A stretch of 64,000 bases of DNA from Aquella oligotrophica (GTDB lineage Bacteria; Pseudomonadota; Gammaproteobacteria; Burkholderiales; UBA11063): the NCBI RefSeq assembly GCF_002892535.1, contig NZ_CP024847.1, positions 744,001 to 808,000 of the forward strand, given 5' to 3'. Within the stretch, counting starts at the first letter, position 1; each line of letters opens with the position of its first letter. The translations under genes and the position numbers were made by a program. The notes beneath the pieces were generated by a model that was given only the letters and a program-made list of their open reading frames with translations, was not told the DNA's origin and did not search any database. This document shows, in pieces, positions 43,399-52,784 of the stretch.

Positions 43399-44466
43399 AT
43401 GCAAATGCAAAAAGCTTATTTAAAATTAGCAAATGGACGAATTTTTGAAGGACTAGCACCAGACTGGCAAACAGATAGCAGTTATGGTGAAGTGGTTTTT
43501 AATACCGGGATGACCGGCTATGAAGAAACCCTAACTGACCCATCATATTCAGGGCAGATTCTGACTTTCACCTTTCCCATCTTGGGTAATTATGGCGTAT
43601 CGGCTGGCAAACGTTGGGAGTCAGAGAAAATACATGCCAAAGGCGTAATTTGTGAGACTGTTTTTGATGAGCCAGCACATCATTCACAACGACAAACATT
43701 TTTAAGCTGGCTTAAACAGAATAATATACCACTTATTTGCGGGGTTGATACTCGTGAACTTACCAAAGTTATTCGTGAATATGGTGTTTTAAGCGGTGTT
43801 ATCACCACAAAAGCTGATTTAGAGCCAGATTTTAGCGATAGTATGACTCATGACTGGGTTAAGGAAGTTTCCCCTAAAGAGGTACAAACTATTGGTAATG
43901 GAAAATATAAGGTGATTTTGGTCGATTGCGGCGCTAAAGAAAATATTATCCGTTGTCTATTAAATTTCGATATTACCCTAAAAAGAGTCCCATTCGACTA
44001 TGACTATAGTAATGAAGATTATGATGGAGTGATGTTATCCAATGGTCCGGGCGACCCCAAATTATGTAATCAAACAGTAGCAGTTTTGGCTAAAGCAATG
44101 ACTAGAAACAAACCGATATTTGGTATTTGCCTTGGTTCACAACTTATGGCTCTTGCAATCGGTGCTAATACCTATAAACTCAAATATGGACATCGCGGAC
44201 ATAATCAGCCATGTATTGATTTAAAACGTGATCGCTGTTATCTGACTTCACAAAATCATAGCTATGCGGTTGATGATAAAACTTTGCCTAGTGATTGGGA
44301 AGTAACATTCCGTCATCTTAATGATAATACTGTCGCTGGTATAGCACACACAAGTGGCATGTATAGCGCAGTTCAATTCCATCCGGAAGCAAGTAGTGGA
44401 CCACAAGATACATTTTATCTGTTTGAACAGTTTTTTAACCAGATTCAGGCTGGAGGTAGCAAATAA
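43399..44466 (+). CDS. carA: Carbamoyl-phosphate synthase, small (glutaminase) subunit
   Basis: This subunit releases ammonia from glutamine for CarB. The protein has 355 residues. The N-terminal domain shows 'TGMTGYEETLTDPSYSGQI', and the glutaminase domain carries the nucleophile in 'IFGICLGSQLMALAIG' and the His-Glu pair in 'AVQFHPEASSGP'. The frame runs back into pyrE (43387), but the ATG at 43399 follows the pyrE stop with GGGGTG upstream. An ATG at 43405 is also possible. It overlaps carB by one base (TAATG). Confidence 0.96.
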   Translation: MQMQKAYLKLANGRIFEGLAPDWQTDSSYGEVVFNTGMTGYEETLTDPSYSGQILTFTFPILGNYGVSAGKRWESEKIHAKGVICETVFDEPAHHSQRQTFLSWLKQNNIPLICGVDTRELTKVIREYGVLSGVITTKADLEPDFSDSMTHDWVKEVSPKEVQTIGNGKYKVILVDCGAKENIIRCLLNFDITLKRVPFDYDYSNEDYDGVMLSNGPGDPKLCNQTVAVLAKAMTRNKPIFGICLGSQLMALAIGANTYKLKYGHRGHNQPCIDLKRDRCYLTSQNHSYAVDDKTLPSDWEVTFRHLNDNTVAGIAHTSGMYSAVQFHPEASSGPQDTFYLFEQFFNQIQAGGSK

Positions 44467-47400
44467 TGAAGAATATTCTGATTTTAGGCTCAGGTGGTTT
44501 ACGCGTTGGTCAGGCCGGAGAGTTTGATTACTCTGGTTCACAAGCAATCAAAGCCTTCAAAGAAGAAGGCTATCGAGTAATTTTGGTAAACCCTAATATC
44601 GCTACAGTGCAGACAGATAAATCAATGGCAGATGAGATTTATTTTGTGCCGCTACAGCAGGAGTTTGTTGCACCAATTATTGAAAAAGAGCAGATAAACC
44701 TGATTGCTCTAGGCTTTGGCGGACAAACTGCACTTAATCTTGGTTTAGAACTATATCATAGTGGCATCTTAGATAAACATAATGTAAAAGTATTAGGCTC
44801 AAGTGTAGAAACGATTGAAGCAACCGAAGATCGTGATATTTTCCGTGACTATCTGGAAAAAAACAAGGTAAAAACGCCAAAAAGTAAATCGGCAACTAGC
44901 ATTGATGAAGCAATTGCGGTTGGCCGCGAATTTGGCTATCCGTTAATGCTCCGTGCTGCGTTTTCTCTGGGCGGACTTGGTTCGGGTAAAGTTTTTAACG
45001 AAAAAGATCTGATTGATAAAACTAGTAAAGCATTAAGTACAACACCACAGGTATTACTTGAAGAATATCTGACTGGCTGGAAAGAGTTTGAATACGAGAT
45101 TGTCCGTGATATGAAAGGGAATAGCCTAACTATCTGCAATATGGAAAATCTTGATCCAATGGGTATCCACACTGGTGAAAGTATCGTAATTGCCCCAGCG
45201 CAAACTCTTAATGATGAAGAACATCAGAATCTACGCAATATTGCGCTTCAATGTGCCGAGATTTTTAATATCATTGGCGAATGTAATATTCAGTTTTCGG
45301 TAAATCCGGCTAATGGCGATTACCGGGTAATTGAGATGAATCCGCGCCTATCTCGTTCTTCAGCATTGGCATCAAAAGCAACTGGTTATCCACTCGCATT
45401 TGTGGCTGCCAAACTATGCCTTGGCTTTAGCCTCAACCAATTAACCAATCAAGTTACTAAAAAAACTACTGCTTTCTTTGAACCTGCACTTGATTATGTA
45501 GTGGTAAAAATTCCGCGTTGGGATACCCATAAATTACGCCTAGCAGAACGCACCATTGGTACTGAAATGAAATCAGTTGGTGAAGTGATGGGAATTGGAA
45601 GAACCTTCCCCGAAGCCTTACAAAAAGCAGTACAAATGTTAAATATTGGTGCTTCAGGCTTACATGACTATATCTGGCCAATTTTGAACCTGAAAAATGA
45701 AGTCGAATTTGCTACCGACCGCCGGATATTTGCCTTATATCGCTGGTTTTATGAAGGTGGTACAGTCAATGAAGCGCAACAGTTATCAAGAATTGATCCA
45801 TGGTTTTTGACACAAATTAAGCAGATTGCAGATATTGCTTTAGAAGTGAAATCTAGTCAATTAAATTCAGAACTATTACTTAAAGCTAAAAAATTTGGCT
45901 TTAGTGATAAAACTATTGCCAAACTTACAGAAGCAAATGAAGAGGCAATTCGGGCTAAGCGGTTGGAGTATGCTATTACGCCAGTAGTGAAACAGATTGA
46001 TACTGTTGCCAATGAGTTTACTGCCGAAACCAATTATCTTTACACGACTTACCATGGTAAATATCATGATATTAGTCCAACTGAAGCCACAGATAATCTA
46101 ATCTCCAATGGAGCTTATGTAATTATTGGTTCTGGACCATATTCAATTGGTTCATCAGTTGAATTTGACTGGTGTACTGTTAATTTGGCACGTCAGTTAC
46201 GTGCTCATGGTAAAAAAGTTATCATTCTAAACTCCAATCCTGAAACAGTATCAACCGATTATGATGAATCAGATCGGCTTTATTTTGAAGCATTGACTCT
46301 TGAACGGGTTTGCGATATTCTCGATTTTGAAAATGTGGCTGGTGTATGTGTTAGTGTTGGTGGACAAATTGCCAATAATTTAGCTTTAGCTTTGCATAAA
46401 CGTGGTTATCCAATTTTGGGTACTTCACCACTGGATATTGATAAAGCCGAAGATCGGGCTAAATTCTCCTCTATGCTAAATGAATTAAATATCGATCAGC
46501 CACGCTGGATTAATGCTACTAGCAGTGAAGAGATTCAGGCGTTTATCGCCGAAGTTGGTTTACCAGTATTAATTCGCCCATCATATGTATTATCTGGTGC
46601 AGCAATGAAAGTGGTTTCTGACCAAAACACCCTCAATAGTTACCTTAATGATGCGATGCTAATTTCCAATGAGCATCCGGTCGTGATTTCACAGTTTATC
46701 GAAAACGCTAAAGAATTGGAAATTGATGGAATTGCCCAAAACGGACGGATTGTTATTGATTCAATAAGTGAACATATTGAAAATGCAGGGGTACACTCCG
46801 GTGATGCAACGTTGGTATTTCCACCAGAACGCTTATATCTGAAAACTGTCAATCGTGCCCGTGATATTGCACGTAAAATAGTTAAAGCATTAAATATCAG
46901 CGGCCCATTTAATATGCAGTTTATTGCGCGGAATAATGAATTAAAGGTAATCGAATGTAATGTTCGTGCCTCGCGCTCATTCCCGTTCATTTCAAAAGTT
47001 AGTGGACAAAATCTGGTTGAATTGATGGCAAAGGTGTTCTTAAATCAGGAAATTACTCAAACCTATAATACTCTTGATTGTGGCGTAGTTGGCGTTAAAA
47101 GTCCAGTATTCTCGTATAGCCGCTTTAAAGGTTCGGATCCGGTGGCTCAGGTAGAGATGTCATCAACTGGTGAAGTTGCCTGTATTGGTAAAGATATGCT
47201 TGAGACATTCTATCAATCTTGGTTATCGGTGGGGCAGCGGATTAATAAAAAAGCTATTCTCCTAAGTGTCGATGATAAATATAAACAAAAAATCCTGCCA
47301 ATAGTTAAACAACTAAGTGATCAAGGTTGGCAGTTTGTTGCCACTGGTTCAACCCATGATATGCTTGTTGAAAGTGGGATTCAGTCAAAATTTGTCTTTA

Positions 47401-47669
47401 AATTATCGGAACAGGTAGAACCAAATATTGAACGTCCAATTATCAATAAAGAAGTTGGGCTAATTATTAATTTGCCAGGCGATAGCTTTAATACCAGCCA
47501 GCATTCCGATGGCTTCAAAATTCGTCGTCTCGCAATTGACTATCACATCCCGTTAGTAACTAATTTCCAATTAAGTGAAATACTACTAGAAAGTTTAACT
47601 GTAATATTCGATAAACCAATGACAGTTTATTCTTATAATGAATTATTAAAAGGTGCCAATAATGCTTAA
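44466..47669 (+). CDS. carB: Carbamoyl-phosphate synthase, large subunit
   Basis: This subunit makes carbamoyl phosphate from bicarbonate, ammonia and 2 ATP. The protein has 1067 residues, the full length. It holds two homologous ATP-grasp halves: 'LILGSGGLRVGQAGEFDYSG' opens the first, and 'IIGSGPYSIGSSVEFDWC' opens the second (near residue 552). 'MNPRLSRSSALASKATGYPL' and 'ECNVRASRSFPFISKVSG' are the matching metal-site regions. The C-terminal MGS-like allosteric domain ('LSVDDKYKQKILPIVKQL') would bind UMP and ornithine in known enzymes. It overlaps pyrB by 8 bases. Confidence 0.97.
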   Translation: MKNILILGSGGLRVGQAGEFDYSGSQAIKAFKEEGYRVILVNPNIATVQTDKSMADEIYFVPLQQEFVAPIIEKEQINLIALGFGGQTALNLGLELYHSGILDKHNVKVLGSSVETIEATEDRDIFRDYLEKNKVKTPKSKSATSIDEAIAVGREFGYPLMLRAAFSLGGLGSGKVFNEKDLIDKTSKALSTTPQVLLEEYLTGWKEFEYEIVRDMKGNSLTICNMENLDPMGIHTGESIVIAPAQTLNDEEHQNLRNIALQCAEIFNIIGECNIQFSVNPANGDYRVIEMNPRLSRSSALASKATGYPLAFVAAKLCLGFSLNQLTNQVTKKTTAFFEPALDYVVVKIPRWDTHKLRLAERTIGTEMKSVGEVMGIGRTFPEALQKAVQMLNIGASGLHDYIWPILNLKNEVEFATDRRIFALYRWFYEGGTVNEAQQLSRIDPWFLTQIKQIADIALEVKSSQLNSELLLKAKKFGFSDKTIAKLTEANEEAIRAKRLEYAITPVVKQIDTVANEFTAETNYLYTTYHGKYHDISPTEATDNLISNGAYVIIGSGPYSIGSSVEFDWCTVNLARQLRAHGKKVIILNSNPETVSTDYDESDRLYFEALTLERVCDILDFENVAGVCVSVGGQIANNLALALHKRGYPILGTSPLDIDKAEDRAKFSSMLNELNIDQPRWINATSSEEIQAFIAEVGLPVLIRPSYVLSGAAMKVVSDQNTLNSYLNDAMLISNEHPVVISQFIENAKELEIDGIAQNGRIVIDSISEHIENAGVHSGDATLVFPPERLYLKTVNRARDIARKIVKALNISGPFNMQFIARNNELKVIECNVRASRSFPFISKVSGQNLVELMAKVFLNQEITQTYNTLDCGVVGVKSPVFSYSRFKGSDPVAQVEMSSTGEVACIGKDMLETFYQSWLSVGQRINKKAILLSVDDKYKQKILPIVKQLSDQGWQFVATGSTHDMLVESGIQSKFVFKLSEQVEPNIERPIINKEVGLIINLPGDSFNTSQHSDGFKIRRLAIDYHIPLVTNFQLSEILLESLTVIFDKPMTVYSYNELLKGANNA

Positions 47670-48573
47670 TTTAGCCAAAGGATTAATCGCACTACAGGAT
47701 TTAAGTAAGGCGGATATCCTCTCAATTCTTACTCATGCACGTAGTTTCAAACAAGGGTTACGTAAAAATACTCTCGAAGGCAAAGTAATTGCTTCCTGTT
47801 TTTTTGAAGCTTCAACGCGTACCCGGCTGTCTTTTGAATCAGCCGTTGCTTACTTAGGTGGTAAAACCATTGGTTTTGCAGATAGTAGCGCTACCTCACA
47901 AACAAATAAAGGTGAAAGCTTTGTTGATACGCTACGAATGTTAAATTGTTATGCTGATGGTTTTATAATGCGTCATCCCAATGATGGTGCTGCCCGTTTG
48001 GCTTCCGAAATCATGTCAATCCCAGTGATTAATGCCGGCGATGGAGCGAATCAGCATCCGACCCAGACTCTACTTGATTTATTTTCAATACAAGATAGTC
48101 AGGGACAATTAGAAGAAATACATCTTGGTTTAATGGGCGATCTGAAATATAGCCGAACAGTCCACTCATTGATAGATGCCAGTAAATTATTCAATATGCG
48201 TCTATATTTGATTGCTCCTGCACCACTTAGAATACCTAGTGAGGATCTGATTGAGCTAAAACGTCATGGCATTAGTTATTCTTTTCATAATAGCCCAGAA
48301 GACGTAATTGATAAACTGGATTGTCTATACCTTACTCGCTTACAAAAAGAGCGCTTTAGTAGCGAAATTGATTGTAATTATAGGATTAATCTGGAGTTAC
48401 TCGCAAAAGCTAAGCCAAATCTACGGATACTTCATCCATTGCCAAGACTAGAGGAGTTACCAACAGAAATCGATAATACGCCATATGCTTATTATTTTGA
48501 ACAAGCAAGGAATGGACTTTTTGTGCGGCAGGCATTATTAGACATAATTTTTGGAGGCTATGATGGCAAATAA
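47662..48573 (+). CDS. pyrB: Aspartate carbamoyltransferase, catalytic chain
   Basis: This enzyme joins carbamoyl phosphate and aspartate, the committed step of pyrimidine synthesis. The carbamoyl-phosphate motif 'EASTRTRLSFESAVAYLGG' is near residue 50, 'QHPTQTLLDLFSIQ' near 130, and 'LHPLPRLEELP' near 265. I place the start at the ATG 47662, with AAAGG upstream; a GTG at 47653 opens the longer frame. This gives 303 residues. It overlaps pyrI by 11 bases, fitting the joint holoenzyme. Confidence 0.96.
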   Translation: MLNLAKGLIALQDLSKADILSILTHARSFKQGLRKNTLEGKVIASCFFEASTRTRLSFESAVAYLGGKTIGFADSSATSQTNKGESFVDTLRMLNCYADGFIMRHPNDGAARLASEIMSIPVINAGDGANQHPTQTLLDLFSIQDSQGQLEEIHLGLMGDLKYSRTVHSLIDASKLFNMRLYLIAPAPLRIPSEDLIELKRHGISYSFHNSPEDVIDKLDCLYLTRLQKERFSSEIDCNYRINLELLAKAKPNLRILHPLPRLEELPTEIDNTPYAYYFEQARNGLFVRQALLDIIFGGYDGK

Positions 48574-49012
48574 AAAGATTGGCGCGATTGAAAATGGTAT
48601 AAATCTGGATCATATTCCTCAGGGTAATGCGTGGTATATTATTAAGTTACTTAAACTGGAGCGCAAATATCCAGTCGGAATTGGGCTTAATCTCTTGAGT
48701 AAACGGATGGGAGTTAAAGATCTAGTAAAGGTAGAAAACTACTTCCTGACTGATAAGCAATTAAAGGCTGTAAGTGTTTTTGCACCGGGTGCAACTTATA
48801 GCGAAATTCGTAATTATGAGGTAGTCCGCAAAATCCAGTTAACACTGCCGGAAAGTATCGATGAGCTGATCATATGTCCGAATCACCGTTGTATTTCCCA
48901 TCAGTATCGTTCCTTGTTTAGATTAAGTTACAGTAATGAAAATGCGATTGCTCAGTGTCATTACTGTGAACATCATTTTAACTTGTCAGATTTGAATGCG
49001 TTCCAGTTGTAA
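48563..49012 (+). CDS. pyrI: Aspartate carbamoyltransferase, regulatory chain
   Basis: This chain binds CTP or ATP and makes the catalytic chain allosteric. The protein has 149 residues. 'GAIENGINLDHIPQGNAWYI' forms the nucleotide-binding start, and the zinc domain shows four cysteines in 'CPNHRCISH' and 'AQCHYCEHHF'. The start at 48563 has GGAGG at a 5-base spacing; the ATG at 48560 is too close, and 48551 is a TTG. It closes the pyrE-carA-carB-pyrB-pyrI operon. Confidence 0.95.
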   Translation: MANKKIGAIENGINLDHIPQGNAWYIIKLLKLERKYPVGIGLNLLSKRMGVKDLVKVENYFLTDKQLKAVSVFAPGATYSEIRNYEVVRKIQLTLPESIDELIICPNHRCISHQYRSLFRLSYSNENAIAQCHYCEHHFNLSDLNAFQL

Positions 49013-49068
49013 TTCTTTGAAGTAGTTGATAAAATTTCTTATTTGATTTTTAAGGTGGATTCTAGATG

Positions 49069-49111
49069 TAGCCATTCATATTTCTCCTGATTGGAATATG
49101 GGCTAGTTTTT
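49069..49111 (+). terminator. Probable terminator of the pyr operon
   Basis: TAGCC...CATATTTC and GGAATATGGGCTA form an interrupted stem, followed by GTTTTTC, about 55 bases after pyrI. The remaining 49112-49249 holds a TATAAT (49221-49226) that may serve the next gene. Confidence 0.5.
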
Positions 49112-49249
49112 CAGAGGTGTTTTTCTTTAAGGAAAGTATATAAAACAAGAGAGTATGCTTGGTAAGTAGGATTAAGTTATTATATAATTGTTATCTGGAC
49201 AATTTTCACAATTCGGAGATTATAATCTTTTAGAGTAAGGGAGAATACC

Positions 49250-49513
49250 ATGCATAAATTATTAGTAACTTCACTAGGCCTTTTAGTTATTGGTTGCTCA
49301 TCACTTGACATGAGCACTCTAAAATGCCGGAATATGCAGATTACCAACAAAACAACGTTGAAGCAAGTTCAGGATATGTGCCTGATTTCAAGCCAAAGTT
49401 CGCGGTCTTCGGGGTTGTACGAGGTTCAGTTTAGAAATGATACTACCGAGAAAAGTGTCAAGTGTGATTTCGCAACCAATTCACCTGACGCTGTAGTTAA
49501 TGGATGTCGTTAA
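49250..49513 (+). CDS. Small lipoprotein of unknown function
   Basis: The protein has 87 residues. The signal peptide 'MHKLLVTSLGLLVIGC' ends in the lipobox VIGC (Cys16). The mature part has four more cysteines spread through it ('LKCRNMQITNKTTL', 'DMCLISS', 'KCDFATN', 'NGCR'), so two disulfides in the periplasm are plausible. The 'ITNKTTLKQVQDMC' stretch recalls SmpA/BamE-like small lipoproteins but is too weak for a name. GGGAG precedes the ATG. A hairpin follows the stop. Confidence 0.75.
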   Translation: MHKLLVTSLGLLVIGCSSLDMSTLKCRNMQITNKTTLKQVQDMCLISSQSSRSSGLYEVQFRNDTTEKSVKCDFATNSPDAVVNGCR

Positions 49514-49532
49514 CGTATATTTAATTAATAGT

Positions 49533-49560
49533 AAGCTGGAATGTTAAGTCATTCCGGCTT
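49533..49560. terminator. Hairpin between convergent genes
   Basis: AAGCTGGAATG and CATTCCGGCTT pair over 11 positions (one wobble) around TTAAGT. It lies between the small lipoprotein (+) and the LysE-type exporter (-). The T tract is weak. Confidence 0.65.
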
Positions 49561-49581
49561 GTTATCTATAGCCATTTAATA

Positions 49582-50196
49582 TCAGCCAAATAAAACCCGA
49601 GTGCCAACTACAATTAGAATAAAGCCCAAAATACGGTTAATTAGCTGTTCACGTTTAAAATATCCTGTTTGAATTTTTGGATGACTTAAAACTAGTGCAA
49701 CACTGGCAAACCAACAAAAAACCATGATTGCATTACCAATAACTATCCCGGCATTGGTAAATACGCTCGGATGCTGTTGTTCGGTAAATGCCAGAATTGC
49801 CCCTGAGATTGTATAGAGCTTTGGGTTAAGCAAATTGGTAAAAAAACCATTGCGATAGTAAACAATTAGAGGCTCTGAGGGGGCTACTTCATAGCTAATT
49901 CGTTCATGATGACTTTTACTTTTTATACTCATTATCCCGAGATAAATAAGGTAAGTCCCACAAATTAGCCCTAATGCAAGCTTGACAAATTTATAGGTGA
50001 AAAGAAATTTCAAGCCACAAATCAGAATAGTAAATGAAATAAAGCAGCCTGTAGCTATTCCCGCAGCCGAAATTAACCCAGCCTTACGACCAAATGAAAG
50101 GGAGTTCCTAAGCACCATAAAAAAATCTGGTCCTGGAGAGATAACTCCCAAGAGCAAGATAATTAAGGTTTTAACTATCAATCCAGTATCAAACAT
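49582..50196 (-). CDS. LysE/RhtB-family amino-acid exporter
   Basis: The protein has 204 residues with about six membrane segments. The family N-terminus is clear: 'LLLGVISPGPDFFMVLRNSL' (about 14-33), and the second half shows 'FFTNLLNPKLYTISGAILAF'. The family exports amino acids such as homoserine, threonine, lysine or leucine; the substrate here is unknown. AAGGAAAA lies before the ATG. It starts 8 bases after an MFS exporter gene on the same strand, so the two are one transcript. Confidence 0.88.
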   Translation of the reverse strand: MFDTGLIVKTLIILLLGVISPGPDFFMVLRNSLSFGRKAGLISAAGIATGCFISFTILICGLKFLFTYKFVKLALGLICGTYLIYLGIMSIKSKSHHERISYEVAPSEPLIVYYRNGFFTNLLNPKLYTISGAILAFTEQQHPSVFTNAGIVIGNAIMVFCWFASVALVLSHPKIQTGYFKREQLINRILGFILIVVGTRVLFG

Positions 50197-50204
50197 ATTT
50201 TTCC

Positions 50205-51461
50205 TTAATTCATTTCATCAAATTGTTTAGGTTGGAAGATTAGCCAAAATAAGAGTCCGCCACAAAGTATAATTAATGAACCAACTAGTATTGGTAGTTT
50301 TGCATGATGGGCGGCAACGTAGCCTGCGAGCATTGCCGGAATTGCTTGTGCCAGTGCTGATGAACTTGAGCTGATGCCCATTGCCTCACCACGAATATTT
50401 GCTGGAGTTACTCGAGTAATCAGTGCTGTGCTAAATGCCATAGTGAGAGCATTTCCTAATGCCATAAAAGGAGGTATGAGATAGATAAGTCCAATGTGAC
50501 TAAATGGTATAAAATAATATACTCCAACACATATACCGGTGATAAATAGAGAAATTCTAAGTATCTGGAAATCTGCCACTCGTCCGGATAATCTACGAAC
50601 TATCATACCCTGAGCAAAAACAATCATTATTCCAATATACGCATAGAAATTACCAATTTTACCCTGACTAAATCCAAATTCATCAGCAAGTACTACTGCC
50701 CAGAAAGTAGTGAAGAATGTAAATCCTGCGTTAAATAGAAAAGTTGTTGGAATTATATTCCTAAGTCCGGGAGTTGAAAAAGCTTTATTTATATTATGAA
50801 AGGGCTTGGAGAGATCAATTTGCTTATCACTTGCAACTTTTAGTGTTTCTGGTAACAAAGCAAGTACTAAAAGCACATTAATAAAACTTAAGATGGCGGC
50901 AAACCAGAATGGAGTTGAGCTATTAAACCAGCTGACCACTGCTGGGTCTGAGAGCTTACCTCCCAAAAAAGGTCCCATAATGAAGCCAATTCCAAATGAC
51001 ATGCCAATCAAGCCAAAGTTTTTTGCTCGGTTTTGTGGCGTGCTTATATCTCCGATAACTGCTTGAGCAACTGATATATTGCCTCCAGAAGCACCATCTA
51101 GTGCCCGTGAAATAAACATTAACGGGATATTCTTGCTAACTATACCAATAGCAAACAAAATATAAGAAATACAAGTACCACTGATTGATAAGGCAAGAAT
51201 TTTACGTCGCCCATAACGGTCTGCTAATTGTCCTAGGATCGGTGCACACAAAAATTGGGCTAATGGAAAGCAGGTTAATAGCCAGCCAAGCATTATAAAT
51301 CCTTCAGCAGTTGTCCAGCTATCAGGGATAACCCTAAATGTAGAATGTGGAACTACCAACATTGGGAACACAGGGATTAGTATACCTACTCCCAACATAT
51401 CAATGAGTATGGTTAAAAATATTGTCCATAGAATTTTGTTACTGTTTTTATTTGTTGACAT
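50205..51461 (-). CDS. MFS transporter, TetA-like drug:H+ antiporter family
   Basis: The protein has 418 residues with 12 predicted membrane segments. The motif-A-like 'GQLADRYGRRKILALSISGT' follows the second segment (about 78-97), 'SRALDGASGGNISVAQAVIG' covers segment 4-5, and 'GFIMGPFLGGKLSD' the antiporter motif region. It resembles the TCR/Tet branch but also general multidrug exporters, so tetracycline resistance must not be assumed. It leads a two-gene unit with the LysE-type exporter. Confidence 0.88.
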   Translation of the reverse strand: MSTNKNSNKILWTIFLTILIDMLGVGILIPVFPMLVVPHSTFRVIPDSWTTAEGFIMLGWLLTCFPLAQFLCAPILGQLADRYGRRKILALSISGTCISYILFAIGIVSKNIPLMFISRALDGASGGNISVAQAVIGDISTPQNRAKNFGLIGMSFGIGFIMGPFLGGKLSDPAVVSWFNSSTPFWFAAILSFINVLLVLALLPETLKVASDKQIDLSKPFHNINKAFSTPGLRNIIPTTFLFNAGFTFFTTFWAVVLADEFGFSQGKIGNFYAYIGIMIVFAQGMIVRRLSGRVADFQILRISLFITGICVGVYYFIPFSHIGLIYLIPPFMALGNALTMAFSTALITRVTPANIRGEAMGISSSSSALAQAIPAMLAGYVAAHHAKLPILVGSLIILCGGLLFWLIFQPKQFDEMN

Positions 51462-51567
51462 ATATATCGGATAGAATATTGATTAAAGGTAAATTATAGC
51501 ATAATCAATGCTTTTACGATAGCTCTACAATAATTCAGGGTTCTATTTTTTTAGACTTACATAATTC

Positions 51568-51576
51568 TGATATAAT
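51568..51576 (+). promoter_or_regulatory. Extended -10 promoter of marC-family gene
   Basis: TGATATAAT is an extended -10 (TGnTATAAT), about 35 bases before the gene start. No clear -35 is seen. Confidence 0.6.
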
Positions 51577-51610
51577 CAGGTCTCCGATTATTTATTCAAG
51601 AGAATAATGT

Positions 51611-52252
51611 ATGTCAAACTATTTGCAAATATTCATTTCTTTATTTAGTATTCTTAACCCAATTTTGGCGATAACGATTTATTTAGATGTAACAAATGGT
51701 CTTAAAAATTCAGAAAAACGCTCAGTTGCAATAGTTTGCGGAGCTTCGGTTTTTGGAATACTTACAGCCTTTCTTTTTGTTGGTCAACCCTTGATGGCCG
51801 TGCTCGGGTTACATGATTATTCCTTACAGCTTGCCGGAGGAGTGGTGGTTCTTCTTATCGGGATTTTTATGATCATGAAACCAAGTGATAAAGTAGAAGA
51901 AGGGAAGAGTACTGAAAAAACTATTAATCCGAACCGGATTAAAAGCCTTGGAATTAGCCCGCTTGCGCTGCCAATGATAGTTGGACCAGCTGCAATTGTT
52001 ATGGTAATTTTATATGGACAGCAGGAACATACTGTGCTCGGCAAATTTTTAATTGTCGGAATTCTGGGGTTGGTAAGTATTTCGGTAATAGTAGTTTTTA
52101 TGCTTGCTAATTATATTGCGCGTGCTTTGGGTGATATAGGAATAATTGTTCTTACAAAATTAATGGGATTAATAATTGCTGCAATCGCTTGTGAAATGAT
52201 TGTTTCTGGTTTAAAATCTGTTGTACCAATTCTTGTACATACTGTGAATTGA
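51611..52252 (+). CDS. MarC-family membrane protein
   Basis: The protein has 213 residues with six membrane segments. The family start 'LFSILNPILAITIYLDVT' and the middle 'LGISPLALPMIVGPAAIVMV' are characteristic. Despite the name, MarC proteins are not shown to confer multiple antibiotic resistance and their function is open. The gene is alone, followed by a terminator that was split by an IS element. Confidence 0.88.
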   Translation: MSNYLQIFISLFSILNPILAITIYLDVTNGLKNSEKRSVAIVCGASVFGILTAFLFVGQPLMAVLGLHDYSLQLAGGVVVLLIGIFMIMKPSDKVEEGKSTEKTINPNRIKSLGISPLALPMIVGPAAIVMVILYGQQEHTVLGKFLIVGILGLVSISVIVVFMLANYIARALGDIGIIVLTKLMGLIIAAIACEMIVSGLKSVVPILVHTVN

Positions 52253-52395
52253 TAATTATATATATAATGACCTGTTTTTGGTTTACAAATATGCTATTTT
52301 AGATAGTAAAAAAGCACCAGAGTGATCTGCTCCCTATAAAGTAGACAAGTATAAAGAAAGCCCTTTATACTTAACTACTCGTAGGGAGTTTTTTT

Positions 52396-52737
52396 ATGTA
52401 CACACAAAATAAACATCGCAAAACATATACCCGAGAATTTAAATTGCTTATTGTTAATAAGTATCTAAATGAGGGTAAAACAGGTCCCCAACTTTCTGTA
52501 GAATATGAATTAGAGATAAGCATAATAAAAGATTGGATAAGGAAGTTTCGACTTTATGGTGCTTCAGGTTTAGAAGATGGTCGTGGCAAGCATAACAACC
52601 ATAGCTCTCACGGCCGACCAAAGAAAGAAAGATTTAATTCAGAAGTTGAGGCGTTGCGTCATGAAAATATGAGGCTAAAAGGAGAGCTATTTCTACTAAA
52701 AAAGTTGAAGGAGCTAAGAGACAAACAGGAAAAATAA
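52396..52737 (+). CDS. IS3-family transposase OrfA
   Basis: The protein has 113 residues. A helix-turn-helix ('LSVEYELEISIIKDWIRKF', about 35-53) precedes a leucine-rich coiled coil ('LRHENMRLKGELFLLKKL'). The slippery AAAAAAG at 52698-52704 lies near its end; a -1 frameshift there continues into OrfB without a stop. Confidence 0.9.
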   Translation: MYTQNKHRKTYTREFKLLIVNKYLNEGKTGPQLSVEYELEISIIKDWIRKFRLYGASGLEDGRGKHNNHSSHGRPKKERFNSEVEALRHENMRLKGELFLLKKLKELRDKQEK

Positions 52738-52784
52738 AATCTCTGTCTTTTAGTGTTATTGAGAGCTATATTTCTACATCTGGT